Notes: generated from the letters alone by a model not told the origin. Shown: positions 1 through 15,459, numbered from the stretch's first letter. The stretch is 64,000 nucleotides of DNA from Paramecium sonneborni (GCA_905182985.1 CAJJDN010000116.1:303439-367438), one strand, 5' to 3'. Numbers and translations: made by a program.

Positions 1-45
1 TTATATTAATGAGTGATATATTAGTAATCACTTAAGAGTTAATCA

Positions 46-3000
46 ATGATGTTGACAGGTAATTATCGATAATTTATATCTAGAACTATCAATTACTTTA
101 CAGTAAGCGATCTAAGAAGAAAGAATAAATTCATATATCAATATTTGTCTGATTATTACTTAAAATAAAAAATTCCATTTGAAAAAGTAATTTAATTCTT
201 TAGAAATATCTAAGTAATCAAAATTAATTTATCATTAGTAAAATGAAGCCTCCTTTACAATTCTTTTAGAAAATCTTTATCTGTGTACTATGGTCATTTA
301 ATAATCATCTGACTCAAGGAAACTTTTAATCTAATTAATGCAAAGTTTGGCGGAAAGATTAACATAAACTTAAAAATAAATCTTTTTTGACAATTTTGAT
401 GAAGAAGTCTTATGGGAATGCGGATTTGTTTAGTAGGATACATTCTCTTAAAGAAAGAGAAAAATTAATACAGATATCAATTTTTGCTAAAATAAATTTT
501 GGTCTATGAAGGATGAAAATGAAGGTTATTGCAAATTAATGGTTGAAATTTTAGATGCATCAAAACACACTGACATCTATGATGAAGAAATTTAATAAAG
601 AATTGAAAATATTATTCATTTAATTGGATATTTTGATTTGGATCCAGATAGAGTTGTAGATATAATTATTCAAAGTTGGATAGAATATCCATATAGTTTG
701 TCATATGTAAAAATTCTTAAACAATTTAAATGCATCTCTGTTTGTTAATTTTTAGGCAAAAGATTTGAATCAATAGTTTAAACACTCTCTAACAATAATA
801 ATATTAGTATTTTAATGACTAAGATGGCTAATGCAGCATAGATTATGTAAACAGATTAGAAAATCCCTGATCATAAATTAATCATCATAACAGCAACTGC
901 ATTAAAATATAAATTATTTGAACTTGGAAATATTTGGAAATATTTGTAACCTAATGATTAAGATTTTTCAAAAATCTTTGAAGACTTAGCAGAAGATAGT
1001 TATAAATATTATAAGTCTTTTGATTAAGTTATGCAAATAGAAGAAGTGAGAGATTAAAGAAATAATAATGATTAATCAGAAAAATTGAAGAAGGATTTAT
1101 TTGGACAATAATTATGTAATTAAAATTATTTAAATAGATAATTAAAAATTATGGTTAATGTAAGGATTAATTCACATTAATGCTTTTAACATATTTTAAG
1201 AGTTATATAAATCTTTTGAAGGAATAGTAGACTTTACAATATTTTTACCTATAAAAAGAAGTTTGGCTGATTTGATTGAATGGATGATCGATCCATTGCA
1301 TGATTAATTTTATATAAAAACACTTTTTAAGAGTAGATCTAGAGAATAAAAAAAAGTAAATTATATTCGTTTAAATGAAATAGTTTGTATATGATCCAAA
1401 TTGTACTACAGCATTTTAAATTAAATAATTAACAGTAATTGATGAAGATGCAATTTCAATATTGAATGAAATTCTTACAATATTTTCTCCATATATAGGT
1501 GAATATCCTTTAGTATTTCATAAATTGTGTAGAGTATTAATTAATTCATAAAATCCTGATGTTTAACCATTAATCCTTGATCATTTGATTCCAGCTCTAT
1601 AGAGTGGGGATTGTTTACCAATTGTAATTGAATTATGGAAATACTTGGGATAGTTAGATTTTCGAAAAAGATTTGATTGTTATTCAAAATGGAAAGACCT
1701 TCATTAATTCACTACAATAAATTAGACTATAAGAGCAGCATAATTAACTAAAGAACATATTAGAAGTTTCTTCAATAAAATTGATAAAGATAATAAAGAT
1801 AAAATGATGATTAAATTTGCTAAACTATCACACAATTAACCAATGATTGTAATGAATGTTTTAAGGAGAAATAGATTAGATATTTCAGATAATAATTCAG
1901 TTATTGTTCATACTTTAGGGTTATCAACCCCATTATCTTTGGATGTATTATAATTTATAATAATTCAATGGCTGTGTGATTTTAATGATGAATCTAAAGT
2001 TAGAGACAAAGATATTGAATGTCGATATTGGTTTAAAAATATTGCATAATTCATTGCAAGTGTATTAAGAAAATACTATACAACTGATATGTAAGGATTG
2101 TTTGCATATTTGATTGATGTTTTTTCAACTGACTAGAGCAATCCATCAATCTCGAAGAATGAATCTATAATTAAACCTGAAATTTTAATTTTAAGGGAAT
2201 TGATTGAAAAAATGACAGGAATAGTTCATATAGAGGATCTTACACCTTAACAAATCTAAGCTTTGGCAGGAGGAAGATATATCTAACTTGAAACTACTTC
2301 ATAAACTAATGAATTTAGAAGATCAAGAAAAAGTTCAAGTGCTTTAGAATAATTCTTTTGGTCATAAACCATTAATTCTCAAAGAATTTTGAATCAAAAT
2401 AATTAAGAGGAAGTAGTTTCATTAGCTTTTTTGATGTTAGTAGTACTCTGTTAATAGAGGTCTAGATTCATCTTAAATTATCATAATTAAAATTTGAAAC
2501 CTTTGGTAGCATTGTATGATAATTTTACGTGTAGTATTAATTAACTTACTAAATGTTTATTGTTTTAAACAGACAAACCTACTCATTATGCTTAACTATT
2601 TCCAGAGAATCCACTTGAAAGAATGGTCATTGATTTCAAGTTGCCTTTTGAAATCGCTTTTCATATTGTTAGATATAGCTATAAAAGCTTGTATAATATG
2701 AGTGAAGAGGAATTTTAAGAAGAAGTAGAAAATATCAAAAGTATATATGACAAAATAGATCCGAAAGTTATGTGTTTAAATCCAGACATAAACAATTAGT
2801 AAGTTCCCTAATTGCCTTTGATATGCCATACTTATGTGAAAGACATTTTGTGGACAATTATTAATCCTGAATTGTTTGCAATATTTTGGCTGTTAAGTTT
2901 GGATAATATTTATGTGCCATAAGCTATTTATGATTAATAACTAAAATGGTTGTAAGAAACAATCAATAAAACTTTTGATTCTAAAGATAGGCAAAGCAAA

Positions 3001-3982
3001 TAACAATAAAAAGCATTTGATAAATTATAGAATGAATTAGACAATAATAAAAAACGATAAGAGTAATTTGATAAATGTTTGGGAGATAAGAAATAAGTTT
3101 TCAGTTTTAAAGAAGCTGATTAGGCGAAAGAAAATTATCATATCAAATTTGCTTAATGTTTATCTTAAGTTTGTTTATTACCAAGGATATTAATAGATCC
3201 AGCAGAAGCAATATATTGTGCAAAGTTTGTTCAAAAAATGTTAACAATTGGTAAACCTAGATATACCTACACCTTCTATGTACCTAAAGAAATTATATAT
3301 TTCACATTTACGTATTTATAATGTGCAACTGAAGAAGAAGCATCGAATTTGAGTATTTTTATGTAGTAACTGATTATACCGTATGCTAATTGGAACGATG
3401 AAACTAAGTTTAAGAATGACCTGAAAAACTATTTTGACACATCTATTGAAGGTTACGATAGAGAAAAATCGTATATAATTTAAAATATATTTTTCAAAAT
3501 TGCCTAGTTCATCAGAATTTTGAAAAACAATGAGACATAGGTAATTATAAGTAATTATAGATTAGGTTCGAAATGCCTTAATATTTTTGAAGAGAGTCCA
3601 AGATATATTTCCTCCGACTTAGTAAGTTGCTGAAATTATCAAAAACTATCTATAAGATGTGGAGAAGGATTATGGTCATATTCAAGACATTAAAACCTAG
3701 ATTAAGAATTTTCATATAGAAGATAAAATCAATACTCTACCAGTTTATGCTCCAAAGACAAATGTAAATAGCTAAAATCACGATTCGAAGAAGTAGGCGC
3801 CAAATAATGAAAAAATAAAAGCAGTTGGAAAAGCAGTTGATGGTGAACATGAAGATTATAATCACAAAGATCATTCAGAAGAGAGAAGAAACCATGGTAA
3901 TAAAACTGAAGTTAGACAAGTTCCTAAAAAAAAGAAAAGTCACGATAAAGAAAGACCTCCAAAGAGATAAGATAAATCATGA
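46..3982 (+). CDS. THOC2: THO complex subunit 2 (THOC2/Tho2) homologue
   Basis: THO/TREX subunit 2 couples transcription to mRNP assembly and nuclear mRNA export; this role is known from the family. With TAA/TAG read as Gln and TGA as stop, four introns (59-83, 1116-1137, 1387-1411, 3541-3565; 25, 22, 25 and 25 nt) give 1279 aa, a length divisible by three. THOC2 landmarks occur in order: DENEGYCKL (about residue 160), GYFDLDPDRVVDII (about 185), the MTGIVHIEDLTPQQIQALAGGRYIQLE block (written here across positions near 2210-2295), DAVYCARF-like AEAIYCAKFVQKM (about 1030) followed by CATEEEASNLSIF, and a basic, charged C-terminal tail ending QDKS. The tail is much shorter than in animals. The start is the least certain part: ATG at 46 is followed 10 bases later by the first intron and gives an N-terminus close to the animal length, but further exons could lie left of the window. 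No overlap with the next gene. Confidence 0.9.
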
Positions 3983-4272
3983 ATAATTGATATTATATAT
4001 AAAAGTAAAAACCTTGACACATGTTTACATGAATAAATATGGATCAACTAAACCAATGGAAAATTAGTTCAGTAATATGATTCCAATATAGTTTTGCGTG
4101 AGCTATGAACCGTAGAAGAAATGCTTAATAGAAAAATTTTAAATACTGATATGGATTCAATTAATTGAGATAAGTCTAGAATAAAAACGAATCTAAATTT
4201 ATAAAAAATATGATTCGTTGAGTATTTAAGGGATTGATCAAGACCATATAATCAATAATTAATTTAATTTAC

Positions 4273-7200
4273 ATGTAAATTTATCTTTCTTTAGCATTAT
4301 TCTTCATTTATTTTGTGGCAGAGAGTAAGAATTTCATAATAAAATTAGTTCAAGCTTAAAGCAAATCTACAAAAACAAAAACTGCAGTTCCTGTAATCAT
4401 TACAAGTGCATCCTGCCGTTCAGCCTCTGCTGCTATTCCTTAAGGCTCATTAGCTGGTGGGACAACGTTATACATATAAGTAAATAATTTTTAAACTACT
4501 ATCAGGCTTCTGGATTAAGCTCCAGCGTTTCAAAAAATGCCGTCTTTGTAGGAACATACCCTTGTATAATTCCTGAAAATGGAGTTTCAGGGTTGTCAAT
4601 CATTTGTGTTACTTCCCCTGCAAAGCCAGATGATCAAAGTCTTGGATCACTACCAATAGTAATTAAAGTAACAGGATCTGCTGATTCTACATGCACTGCA
4701 GGTGTATATTGTTATTTTACCTATTTGAATTCGTTAACAAGTCAACTTTATTTTGTCAGTCCAAGAGTTAACTATCCCAGTTAATGGAGTTTTTTTAGAG
4801 GTAGATTCTTGGTGGGCTCCTTGTCAAGTGCCCAATTATAGATTTAATTTGAGAATTAAATTTGTGATAGAAGCTAATCATCACAATCAGATATCGATGC
4901 AAATGATGACATCATTAAATGTTAAGTACCTACAGATGGTGTTGCAGGCATTTATCCAATCTATATATCAACTGTCAATGGTAATTAAATGAACAGTGTA
5001 TCAGTATCACAATAATAAACTACATCTACAGATACATATTAATCAATTATCCTTCCAGTCATAACAGGTTTAAGTACAAAAGTCTTATCAAAAAAGGGAG
5101 GTATGTTAAATATATATGGTCTTGGATTTGGATATGGTACATGTTAAGTCAGAGTCTATGTTGGAGGACAACTCTAATTAAAAAATACTGTGGTAGTTGG
5201 AAATGATGGATCAACTATTACTGTTAAATTTTTCAATATCACTCTTCAAGGAAGAGAAGCCTATGTAGATGGAAGTGGTCTTAGATATAGAAGATGGTGG
5301 GGAAATACTGTTTATTAAAATGATTTTATTGGAGAACCAGATGTTCAAAATGTTTATGGAACTTATTATAACTAATAATTCAAAGGATTTTTCAAAGCTC
5401 CAAAAACAGGATAATATAGATTCTATGTAGCATCTGATGATAGAGCAACTGTTGAATTGAATAGAAATCCCTCCTCAATAGATAATACCAAATTAGAATT
5501 GATTGCTGAAAACAATCTATCAGGATATAGAAACTACTGGTAAAGCGAATTTTCTAGCACTCCAGTTAATTCTATATCAGATTATATTGATCTTGAAGAA
5601 GGCCAATATTATTAACTCTAAATCAATCACACTAATGGTGCTGGTCCTGGATATGTAACTGTTTCAGTAGAAATAGAAGATGATACATTCACTGAATATT
5701 CAGTAGGAGCACTTTATAGTATATCAACTACATATACTCCAATAAAAGAGGAAGTGGAATACAAATTGTTCAACTCTGTCGAAGATTCTAGATTAACAGG
5801 ACAATATTAATTAACCTTTGCAAGTTCAACTGCAAGTCCAGCTTTCTCTTATACTACTGGATGGATATCAACTGTTGCAACTGCTGATCAAGTTGCATCG
5901 GCTATTAATGCTCTTGGAGTCTATGTTGTAACAGCCACTAGTACAAAAGTTGATTCTGCTGGTGAAGATGTAGCTGACTAAACAACTACTACATTTGCAG
6001 GATTTAGATATGTGATTACATTCTAAAGATACAGAAAAGTTTAAGTTAGACCCACATTTGTATTTAATATCACAACTAATGCTAATAGTGCTATTGGTAG
6101 GTCATCAGCTGTTTTAATAACTCCATCAACTCCAATTGAAGGTACTTTCCAATTAAGCTTTGTTGATTAAGAGGGTGTTGAATAATATTTGAAATCTGGT
6201 ATATCTGTTGATTTGCCGTTTGATTTAAGTGCATCTGTCCTAGCTGATACTATTTAAGCTACTACTGGATATAGACCAATTGTTTGGACTGAAGGAACAC
6301 CATAAGATGGATTCACTTGGAAAGTCTAAATTAAAGGAATTTAAGAATTATAAAACTTCAGAGTTGTCAATAATAATTTGTTATCTGGAAATGGAGAGGT
6401 CAAACTTACAATTGCCACATTATCAGAAGCTAGTTCCAATATTCTTTATGAGCCTATTCCCAACGAATTATTATTTACTTATTCAAAAACACCAACTGTT
6501 TCAATCACTTTAGATGGTTTATTGAGTGCTTGTGCATAAGAAGGTGCATGCAATTTAGATGCTCCTCTAGATTTGAAATTAACCATGACTGAATTCACAT
6601 ATGATGAAGCTACTACTCTTACAGTTCATATTTCTACAATAGGTAGCATAACTTTGGGAAATAGTTTAGATGAAACTTTATCCACAATTACTTTTGGAGA
6701 TTATGATTGTTATGACATAATTATGGAATTAACAGAGGATAATGAATATGATTTCACTTGCACAGTTGATGGAACAGAATTTGAATATGGATAGTATTAT
6801 CCCGTTTTCCACTATGAAGAGTATGGAAATGCAGACGTTGATCCAACAGTTCTTCCATATTAAGCCCCATTAATAATAACTCATATTAATCCAACTAGTG
6901 GATCCGAAGATGGTGGCACAGTAGTTACCTTATTCGGTAAAGGGTTCCCAAAAGAGCTTACAACAGATTTGACAGTCTCTCTTGGAGGAGTTTAAGCTGT
7001 GATCAAATCAACTTCAACCAGCTAAGTCGTCATCAAGACACCAACATATGATTAATCAATGCCTGATTCGGTCATCATTATGCATTTCAAGGATGGACAA
7101 GCTCAAAATTCTGATTTCACTTATGATCATACAACTCACATATCAATAACTAGAGTTTAAGAAACAATATTAACTCCAATTTACAAAGGATTCAACACCA

Positions 7201-10200
7201 TTATTGGTACTGGATTTGGAACAATTACTAATGACATAACAGTAGAATTAGTTAATGCAGATAAAATATATTAATGCCCAGTCGTTAGTGTAAAAGATGA
7301 TGAAATTATTGTTTATTTGAGAGGAGGTTTACCAGGAGAATATCGATTTATAGTGAATAGAGCTGGAGTAGGTGAAGCAACTGCAGCAGGAGATGCTAAT
7401 AAGTTCTAATACAATACAGTAATAACTAGCATTGAAAATGCAACTGGAAGTGAAGCAGGAGGAACAAGAATCAAGATTAATGGATTTAATTTTGTACCTT
7501 AAGAAACTATTGTGTTCATTGGTGATGAAATCAATTGGATATGTGATTTAGATGAAGCAGCCTCCAGTGATACAGCATTATATTGTGTTACTCCACCCAA
7601 ACATTTTAGATACACTACTCCTTAATAAGTTATTGTGACAACCAGAATTTTGTTTGAATCAATTTGTCAAGGAAATTGTGAATTCACTTATGATTCTACA
7701 TAAACCTTAGATTGTGTAGCACCATCTGACTCAACTGCAAGTGCTGGATCAAGACTTTTATCTGAAGAACAACTTGCATTACCAGATTATTAGAAATATA
7801 TAACATAAAAGAGATAACATCCAGAACCAAAGAGAATCAAACCATCATTTGGAATCAGTCATGAATAACATTATGATTCTAGTCCAAGAAGAGATTTATC
7901 ATTTTGGAATGAATTCATCTTTGATAAAATTAAAAATTACACAGTTGATTAAGTTGAAAACGTTTAATGCACCACAACAAGTTCATAAACTGTAACCATT
8001 GTTTTCAGCGATAAATATTCTGTAACAGGAACTATTTCAGAAACTGGATAATTGACTTATTCTGTTCCTGATTTACCTTAAGGAGAATATAAGACCAGAA
8101 TTCTCACTTCAACTGGATTCGCAACAGGAATGTGGATCACTAATGTTGAATTGTAAATTACATCAATTTCAACAACCACTGTAGTTTAAGGTGGATAAGA
8201 TATTGAAATAGAAGGTAGTGGATTTGGTGATGATAATGATATTGAAGTCTAAATTGGTACAGTAAAGTGTTTAAGATTGAAAAAACATGGCAATAGAAAA
8301 TTGAAATGCAGAACTCCTAGAATTACTACTAATGCTGGATATGCTGTTAAAGTACTCTACCGTGATGTTAGAAAGAATTTGTAAACAAAATCCTCATGTT
8401 AATTCTCAACAAATCTTACAGTTACTAATGCTGGGTAACCAACAGTGACACTAATTAACAATAATGCTGGAATTGTTTATGTTTCTGGAAAATCAGCATA
8501 TACATATAATACTTCTACTGAGACTTTGAACTTCAATATTGTTGGTACTAATTTAGGTGCTACAACATTGAATGTTCGTTTAGAAAAAAATGGTCATGAT
8601 GATGTTGTAGGAACTATTGTGTCCAGCAATGCTACATTAATTCAAGTTTCTTTCAGTAATATACCTTTGGGATAATTTGATGTCGTTGTTTAATGTGATG
8701 ATAAAGTTGCCTTATGGTCAACTTGGTAATATTAGAAGATCATTTTCTAAAATCCTGTTTTGAGTGGATCATTACCTAAAGCATCTTGGAAAGGAGGTAA
8801 ACATTTAGAAATTCATGGCCATGGTTTCCATGAGAGTCATAATGTAAAAGTTTGTGGAAAAAAATGTGATCTTTTGAATGTCAATTATCATAGTATATTA
8901 TGTAGAGTTCCAGATTTTAATCCTGCTTGGGCTAAAAAAATTGAAAAGGGATTGAAATCTGAAAATTATAAACTTGATCATGATGAATTCCTAGTTACTT
9001 CAGATGTTGTAGATAAAGATGTTGTCAAAAGATTCTTTGATGAATCTGAAACTACCTATCATATTTCTAATTCAGCTACAAATTGTTGGGTATAAATTGA
9101 TTTTGGCAAAAACAGAAAAATGAAATTAGAACACTTTAGTTTCTTACCTCGAATTGATGTAGGTGCTTCATATTTGAAAGGTGCTAAGTTCTAATATTCT
9201 ACTGATGGTATAACATTCAAAGATTGGTTCACAATTGATGATGATGTTCATAAAGGATGGAATGTTTAAAGACCAACAAAATGTGAAGGCTAAAAGGAGA
9301 AAAATTCTCATGGAGGTAGAGATAAAGATGATGAACCTGAACATCACAATATTAATGTTGATTTGGATGGCATCAGAGCTATTAAGTTCATAGATCCCAG
9401 AGGAACCAGTGGATCAAGATGTTAAATTGCAGATATTGATTTTAGAGGATGGCTTGAAAATGATTCAGATAATGATTAAAATACTTCTTGTGATACTGAA
9501 ATATTTGTAGATGACAATTCTATGGGTGTTATAAATTCAAGTGTGAAATATGATGCAACTTCAACTCCTATCATTAGCAATGTCTTACCAAAAGACATTC
9601 CTCCACATACTTAAACAGTTGTTACTGTTACAGGTACAGGATTCATTTCAGGATCAACCTCAGTCTTCATTGATGATATCGAATGTTAAGTTTAATCTGT
9701 TACTGCAACGGAAATTAAATGTTTGAGTGGATTAAAAGATGTTACAACTGCTAGTATTACTAATAAGTTTAAAGTTATTGTTGATGGAGATGAAGCAGTT
9801 AATAATGCTTAAGTAATTTATGGATAAAGATGGTCAGATATCAGAACTTGGGGAGGATATGTATTCCCATCTGATGGAGATTCCGTTATGGTTTACTAGG
9901 GTGCAACTTTGATAGTTGATGTAAATACTCCAAAATTGGTGTAAGTTTTGGTTGAAGGTAATTTAGTATTTGCTGATGATGCTGATACTTCATTAGATGC
10001 ATAATATCTTGTTATTAATAGAGGAACATTATAAATTGGTTCTTAAGAAGTTCCACATCAACATAATGTTAAAATTACAATTAGAGGAGAAGAAAGAGGA
10101 ATTTAATATCCAAATATGGGTAACAAAATGATTGGCTGCAATCAATGCAAAATTGATATTCATGGTAAAGCTAGAACACCTTCATGGACTTTATTATCCT

Positions 10201-13200
10201 AAACTACTACAAATGATGGAACAATTACTGTAGATGAACCAGTAAATTGGTTAGTTGGAGATGAAATCATAATTACATCAAGTAACTAAGCCTAAACTCA
10301 AGCTGAAGTTAGAAAAATTATTGCAATTACTAGTGATAAACGAACTTTGACTCTAAATGAAACCCTGACACATACACATGAAACTGTCTCAGAATACTTT
10401 GATGGGGTTGAATTTACTAGAAAAGTGGAAGTAGGATGTTTGACCAGAAGTATTAGAATACAAGGTGATTATGTCAATTATCATGGAGTTCATATTTACA
10501 TTTAAGGAACTTAAAATGATGGTACTGAAGTTAGAATAGAAAACGTAGAAATTGTAAATGGAGGTCAATAAAGATATTTAAATAGATTCCCAATCAATTT
10601 CAATAACAACGGAGTCGTTTCAAATTCATATATTAGAAGCAATTCCATCCATGATTCCAATGCTCGTTGTATAGGATTACAAAGTGTTTCTCATTTAGAT
10701 GTTTCGGATAACATTTGTTACAACATTGTTGGTCATGCTATCTATATTTAGAATGGTAATGAAATGTATAATACTTTCGAACACAATCTTGTGGCTGTTG
10801 TAAAATCATCTTGGTAATTATATCAATCAGATGCAACAGCAGCAGCTTTCTGGATTACTAATCCTAAAAATACATTCTTTAACAATAGAGTTGGAGGTGC
10901 AGAATGGTATGGATTCTATTTAGCATTTAAATCAAATCCTACAGGTGTTGCATCTGCAGCTGATGTTTGTCCAACAGGTGTCCCATTATTGAACTTTACT
11001 AATAATGCTGCTCATTCAACTGGAAGAATAGGACTCAGAATAGGAACCTTAATTCCAAAGGTTTCTCCATGTGTATCTCATAGAAATGATGCCTTGGATG
11101 ATCCATTCAGTGCTAATCCTAGTGTTTAAACTAAATTATCAGGATTTGTAACATGGGCAAATGCTTAAATCGGTGTGTTAGCAGATAATTTAGGAAATGT
11201 TGTCATAGAAAATGTATTGATAGCAAGTTCAAAGATTGCTGGTTATTAATAACACAAATCTAATTTTTCAGCCGAAGGAACAACAATTAAAAACTTTGTT
11301 ATTGTTGGTTCATAAATCAATACTGGTTTGATAGTACCCAGAACTAATGGATTTTTAGCAGATACAGTTAGATTCGCTAACTTCCCATCAACATCAACTT
11401 TAATTGAATCATGTTCAGCTTGTAGTAGTTATTTAGTTTGGGTAACTGGAGGAAAGAATACACATTTCAAAGGAATTAAGATTCTAAATTCCGATAGTGC
11501 AAGAACAATTCGTTGGAACAATTTCAGAAGAGAAATCTTCTGGGATTTAGATGGTACATTAACTAACATACCAACAGGTGCTTAAATTGTTGCATATAAA
11601 TTGCATTTAGATGGCTTAAACGGATGCACACATTAAAATAATACATAATGGGATAATTCATTGATTTGTGATTCATCATAGACAAAGTTAAGAGATGTCA
11701 TATTCAATTATCCAACTCCTTATGATTCTCACGTCAATTAAGCTTTGAGAATATATAGAGTTCCAACTTTGAATGCCCCATAACCATTTGAATTAAGTAA
11801 ATACTAATATGAACAATGGGTTGGAATTTGGAGTGGTGATATAGCCTACAGTTATGCATCTCAATTTGCTTTAGGATACACCTACAATGTTAATTGGTAC
11901 AATAATTGGCTCAGTTTATCAATTATGGCATCATAGTATATGAGTTCTTAAGATTCAGGAATTGTATTCAGATTCAACTATACTGTTCAAAGAGAAACCT
12001 TTGATGTTTACAGAAACAGAAACCATAAATTCCTTTCAAATTTCAGCTAAGTTTCTGAGATTCCAAATCCACATACTTGCAACAATGGGGACTGGTACAA
12101 TGATAGATCTACATCATTCTTTTATGTTTGTATTTCAGGCAAATAAAGAGTGTAATAAGAATCAGTAGCTCTTTATGGTATATTCTGCAGAGATACTTGC
12201 CCTGCTTACACTGATGATGTACTTGTTAAGGTGTAAAAGAAATGGTCAGATGTTTCAATTTGGCCTAATGGTAGACTACCAATTGCAGGAGAGAATGTGA
12301 CAATATCATACGAATACATCATTATAATTGATATAGAATTACCAGAATTTGATACAATTTTAATTTTAGGAGAATTATGGTTTGATAATGGTAGAGCTGT
12401 TACTACCCTAAGAGCTAGAAAGATCTTTGTTAGAAATGGTAAATTAGTGGCAGGAAGTGCAACCTAAGTTTTCACTGGTATAATCAATATCATCCTTACA
12501 GGCACTAAAAGTGATTACGAACTTTTAATTGATAATAACATTGAAGCAGGAAATAATGTCTTAGCTGTGACTGGAGGATTAGAATTATATGGTAAAGTAC
12601 CTTCAAGTAAGGTTGCTAGATTAACAGAAACTGCACAAGCTGGATCTAGTTCAATTTCAGTTACAGATACAACAGATTGGTAGGTTGGGGATTGGATAGT
12701 TATTTCACCAACAGGCGCTAATCCAGATGAAGCAGAAAAAGTTCAAATTACTTAAATTGTTGGAACTACTGTTACCTTTAGTGTTTCTCTAAAATACACT
12801 CATAGTGGAGTATCTGCCAGCACTCTTGTTGATACCAGAGCTACTGTTTTACATTTGACTAGAAATATCAGAATTTCTGGAGATACTTGGGGAGCTAGAG
12901 TTTTAGTCTATTCTTTTACTGAAAAAACTAGACTAAGAAGAGGATATGTCTAATTATAGGGTGTAGAATTCATTAATTGTGGATAAGTGAATAAAGAATT
13001 TGCAGGTTTAGATTTCTAATATGCTATTGGTGGTGATCCTGCTCCTTCAAGTGATATTGTTGGATGCTCATTCCATGATAGTGATGGTTATTTATTCAAA
13101 GTAGAGGAATCAGAATACGTTAATGCAATTCAAAATGTATTTTATAATGGATAGAAAGCATTGGTTTAGTTTATTAATTCTAAATATATCAAATTCTCGT

Positions 13201-15459
13201 CTAATACTTTAGTTTTAGTATAAAAGAGAGTTATTTCAATCAATTCAGCTATCACAGGTACCTATAACTGGGCTGTCTTAGCATCATTTAGATATGCTTC
13301 TGGCACCAAAATTACTAAAAATTTCATCCTTGTTTCTAATAATATTGGTATCGGTTCAACTGATACAGGATTCCATATTATGGCTTCCCATTGTGATGAT
13401 GAATCTTAGGCAGGATTCTTTGATAATAAATGTTTCAACACTGTCTAAGCATGCTTCCATTTAACTTAATCTAATTCAAAATGCAATGTAGTGAAGTAAC
13501 TCTAAGCTTACAATTCTGGAGTCGGTGTAATGGCATCCATTTATACAGAAACCTTTAAATTAAAAGACTTTTAGATTATTGAAGCTGATAGAGGTGTAGT
13601 AATTAAACCAGGCTCTTCAAACAATTATGCTAATGTCATTTAAGTTTCAAATGGTTATGTTGGAGCAGTCATCGAAGGATTGAGATGCACTAATACTGTA
13701 GCTTTCTAATTGGTCTCAGTTTCATCAAATGCCTATCCAGCCATCGCTAGATCTTCAATTAATGCAGACATAATCAATTCAATTCAAAGATAGGATACTA
13801 GAGTATATGTTGACAATGTCTAATTTGCAGGATATAAATTGACTTATGATCAATTCCCTTAGTGCAGTAATAACGCTGTCTTCAGATAAAATATTTATGC
13901 ATTAGATGTTGTTGGATAACATTATTTGACTAATACAGTTTGTGAAAATTGTGAATTTAATGCCTTACTTTTTAGTTTGAGAAATCCAAATTATGCTAAA
14001 ATTGGATGGTATGGAGGTTGTGGATAAATGGAATGCATTGGTTAAGTTAACTTTTTAGTTGAAGATTAAACTGGAAACTTCTTTGGTGAGAAAGGTTAGG
14101 CTATTGGTAATAATTCATATTTTGGTCCAAGTGCAAACTATTGTAATAGATAAGAATTGTGGAATGGATATTGGTGTCCCTTATTTAATATTGGAGTTTT
14201 GAATTTCTTAAGCACAGCACCAGATCAAAATCTTAGATTATTTTCACCAACCACACTAATCGGATCTGGATTCAAAAATATACTTAATGCTTTTGCAGAA
14301 TGGAATTGGGATGGACCTGAACCTTAAAACTCAAGAGAATCTAAATTCGTTGGATTGGTTTAAATTAACACTACAATTAATATGACTAATAAAGGAGAGA
14401 ATCCAACAAATTCAGATTATTGGCTTAGTAAGAGAACTGTAGAAGGACCAAATAATGAATGGGTGATCATTGAATTGCAATTTGATGTTCCAAATATTGT
14501 CCAAGTTAGTGCCGATGGAAAAATTGTTCAACCTGGACTAACAAGAGTAATTTTATTATACTATTTTATAGATTAATTAACATATGAATTTATTAGAATA
14601 CACCAATGTTTGTGGTTCAAATAATTATTTCTACGAAAATCGAACCATTCATTTTGTTGTTACTGCAGGCTGCAAAGTATCCCTTTCACTCAAAAACACT
14701 TTAATGATTTCCACTAGATTGGAAATTACTACTGAAGAATTTTTTGGAGACAAATTCCTGTAATATGCATTTGCTCTTCTTGGAGGTGATCCATACAATT
14801 ATTTCATTGTTGGAACTTATAAATCTAAGAACAGAAGATTTTTATCCAGTGTTATCGAAATTCAATGGGCTATAATTGACAATGCTGTTATTGGCACACC
14901 TGAAGCTCAAAATTCTCAATCTAATCTTGAACAGATAGCTGCCAATCTTTAATCTTTCAACCCTACTGAATTAGGAACAGTTATAAGCAATACTGCAGAA
15001 ATATAAACTATTACATCTCTAAACTTCACATCAACTGAATAACCAGATCCTTCAGGTAACAATTCTGGTTCTTCCTAAGGTTCTGATGATCCATATTATG
15101 GAAATGAACCAGTCAATTAAGGAGATGAGGAATATGTTGATCCTACTTTAAATGATGATCTTTTATAACAAAATGATTTTGTTGGCAATTCAAATGATGA
15201 TACTAGTGAGGAAAATGCATTCAAAAACTAAACTACCAAAGGACTCAAATAACCTTAATAAAGCGACAATGACAATATACTATTGATTTCAGTTGTTTGT
15301 GCAGTTGGAGGAATTGTTTTGATCTCATTAGTCATCTCCGGTGCCTTATGGAACAGAAGATAGAATGTTCTAAAGACCAGAGTACATTAATAAAGTAGCC
15401 CTGATGTTCTATCAAAACCAGAATAGATGGATGACGACATTGTCCAATACAATATCTGA
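4273..15459 (+). CDS. Fibrocystin-L/PKHD1L1-like giant membrane protein
   Basis: 3711 aa after removal of introns 4480-4505 (26 nt) and 14547-14571 (25 nt). Residues 1-19 are a signal peptide (MQIYLSLALFFIYFVAESK). Domain order seen: IPT/TIG repeats from about residue 38, a PA14 domain at about 325-435 (YNQQFKGFFKAPKTGQYRF, ASDDRATVELN), more IPT/TIG repeats (e.g. NPTSGSEDGGTVVTLFGKGF, NATGSEAGGTRIKINGFNF), a discoidin-like segment at about 1575-1725 (CWVQIDFGKN, KGAKFQYSTDGITF), a G8 domain at about 1842-1930 (RWSDIRTWGGYVFPSDGDSV), beta-helix (PbH1) stretches, a second G8 at about 2645-2735 (KKWSDVSIWPNGRLPIAGENV), further beta-helix, a low-complexity acidic stalk, one membrane helix at about 3652-3676, and a short tail ending YNI. 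This is the order of animal PKHD1L1. Predicted type I surface protein; its ligand is unknown. The start fits because it opens a clean signal peptide and the upstream frame does not join. Confidence 0.92.

Noticed and set aside
3541..3565. Frameshift in THOC2 near 3541
   Set aside because: Fully explained by a 25-nt GTA...TAG intron that restores the conserved frame.
4034..4272. Small upstream frame beginning MDQLNQWK, joinable over a 20-nt intron
   Set aside because: It runs in a different frame from the PKHD1L1-like gene and lacks independent support; it looks like chance openness under the Gln code.
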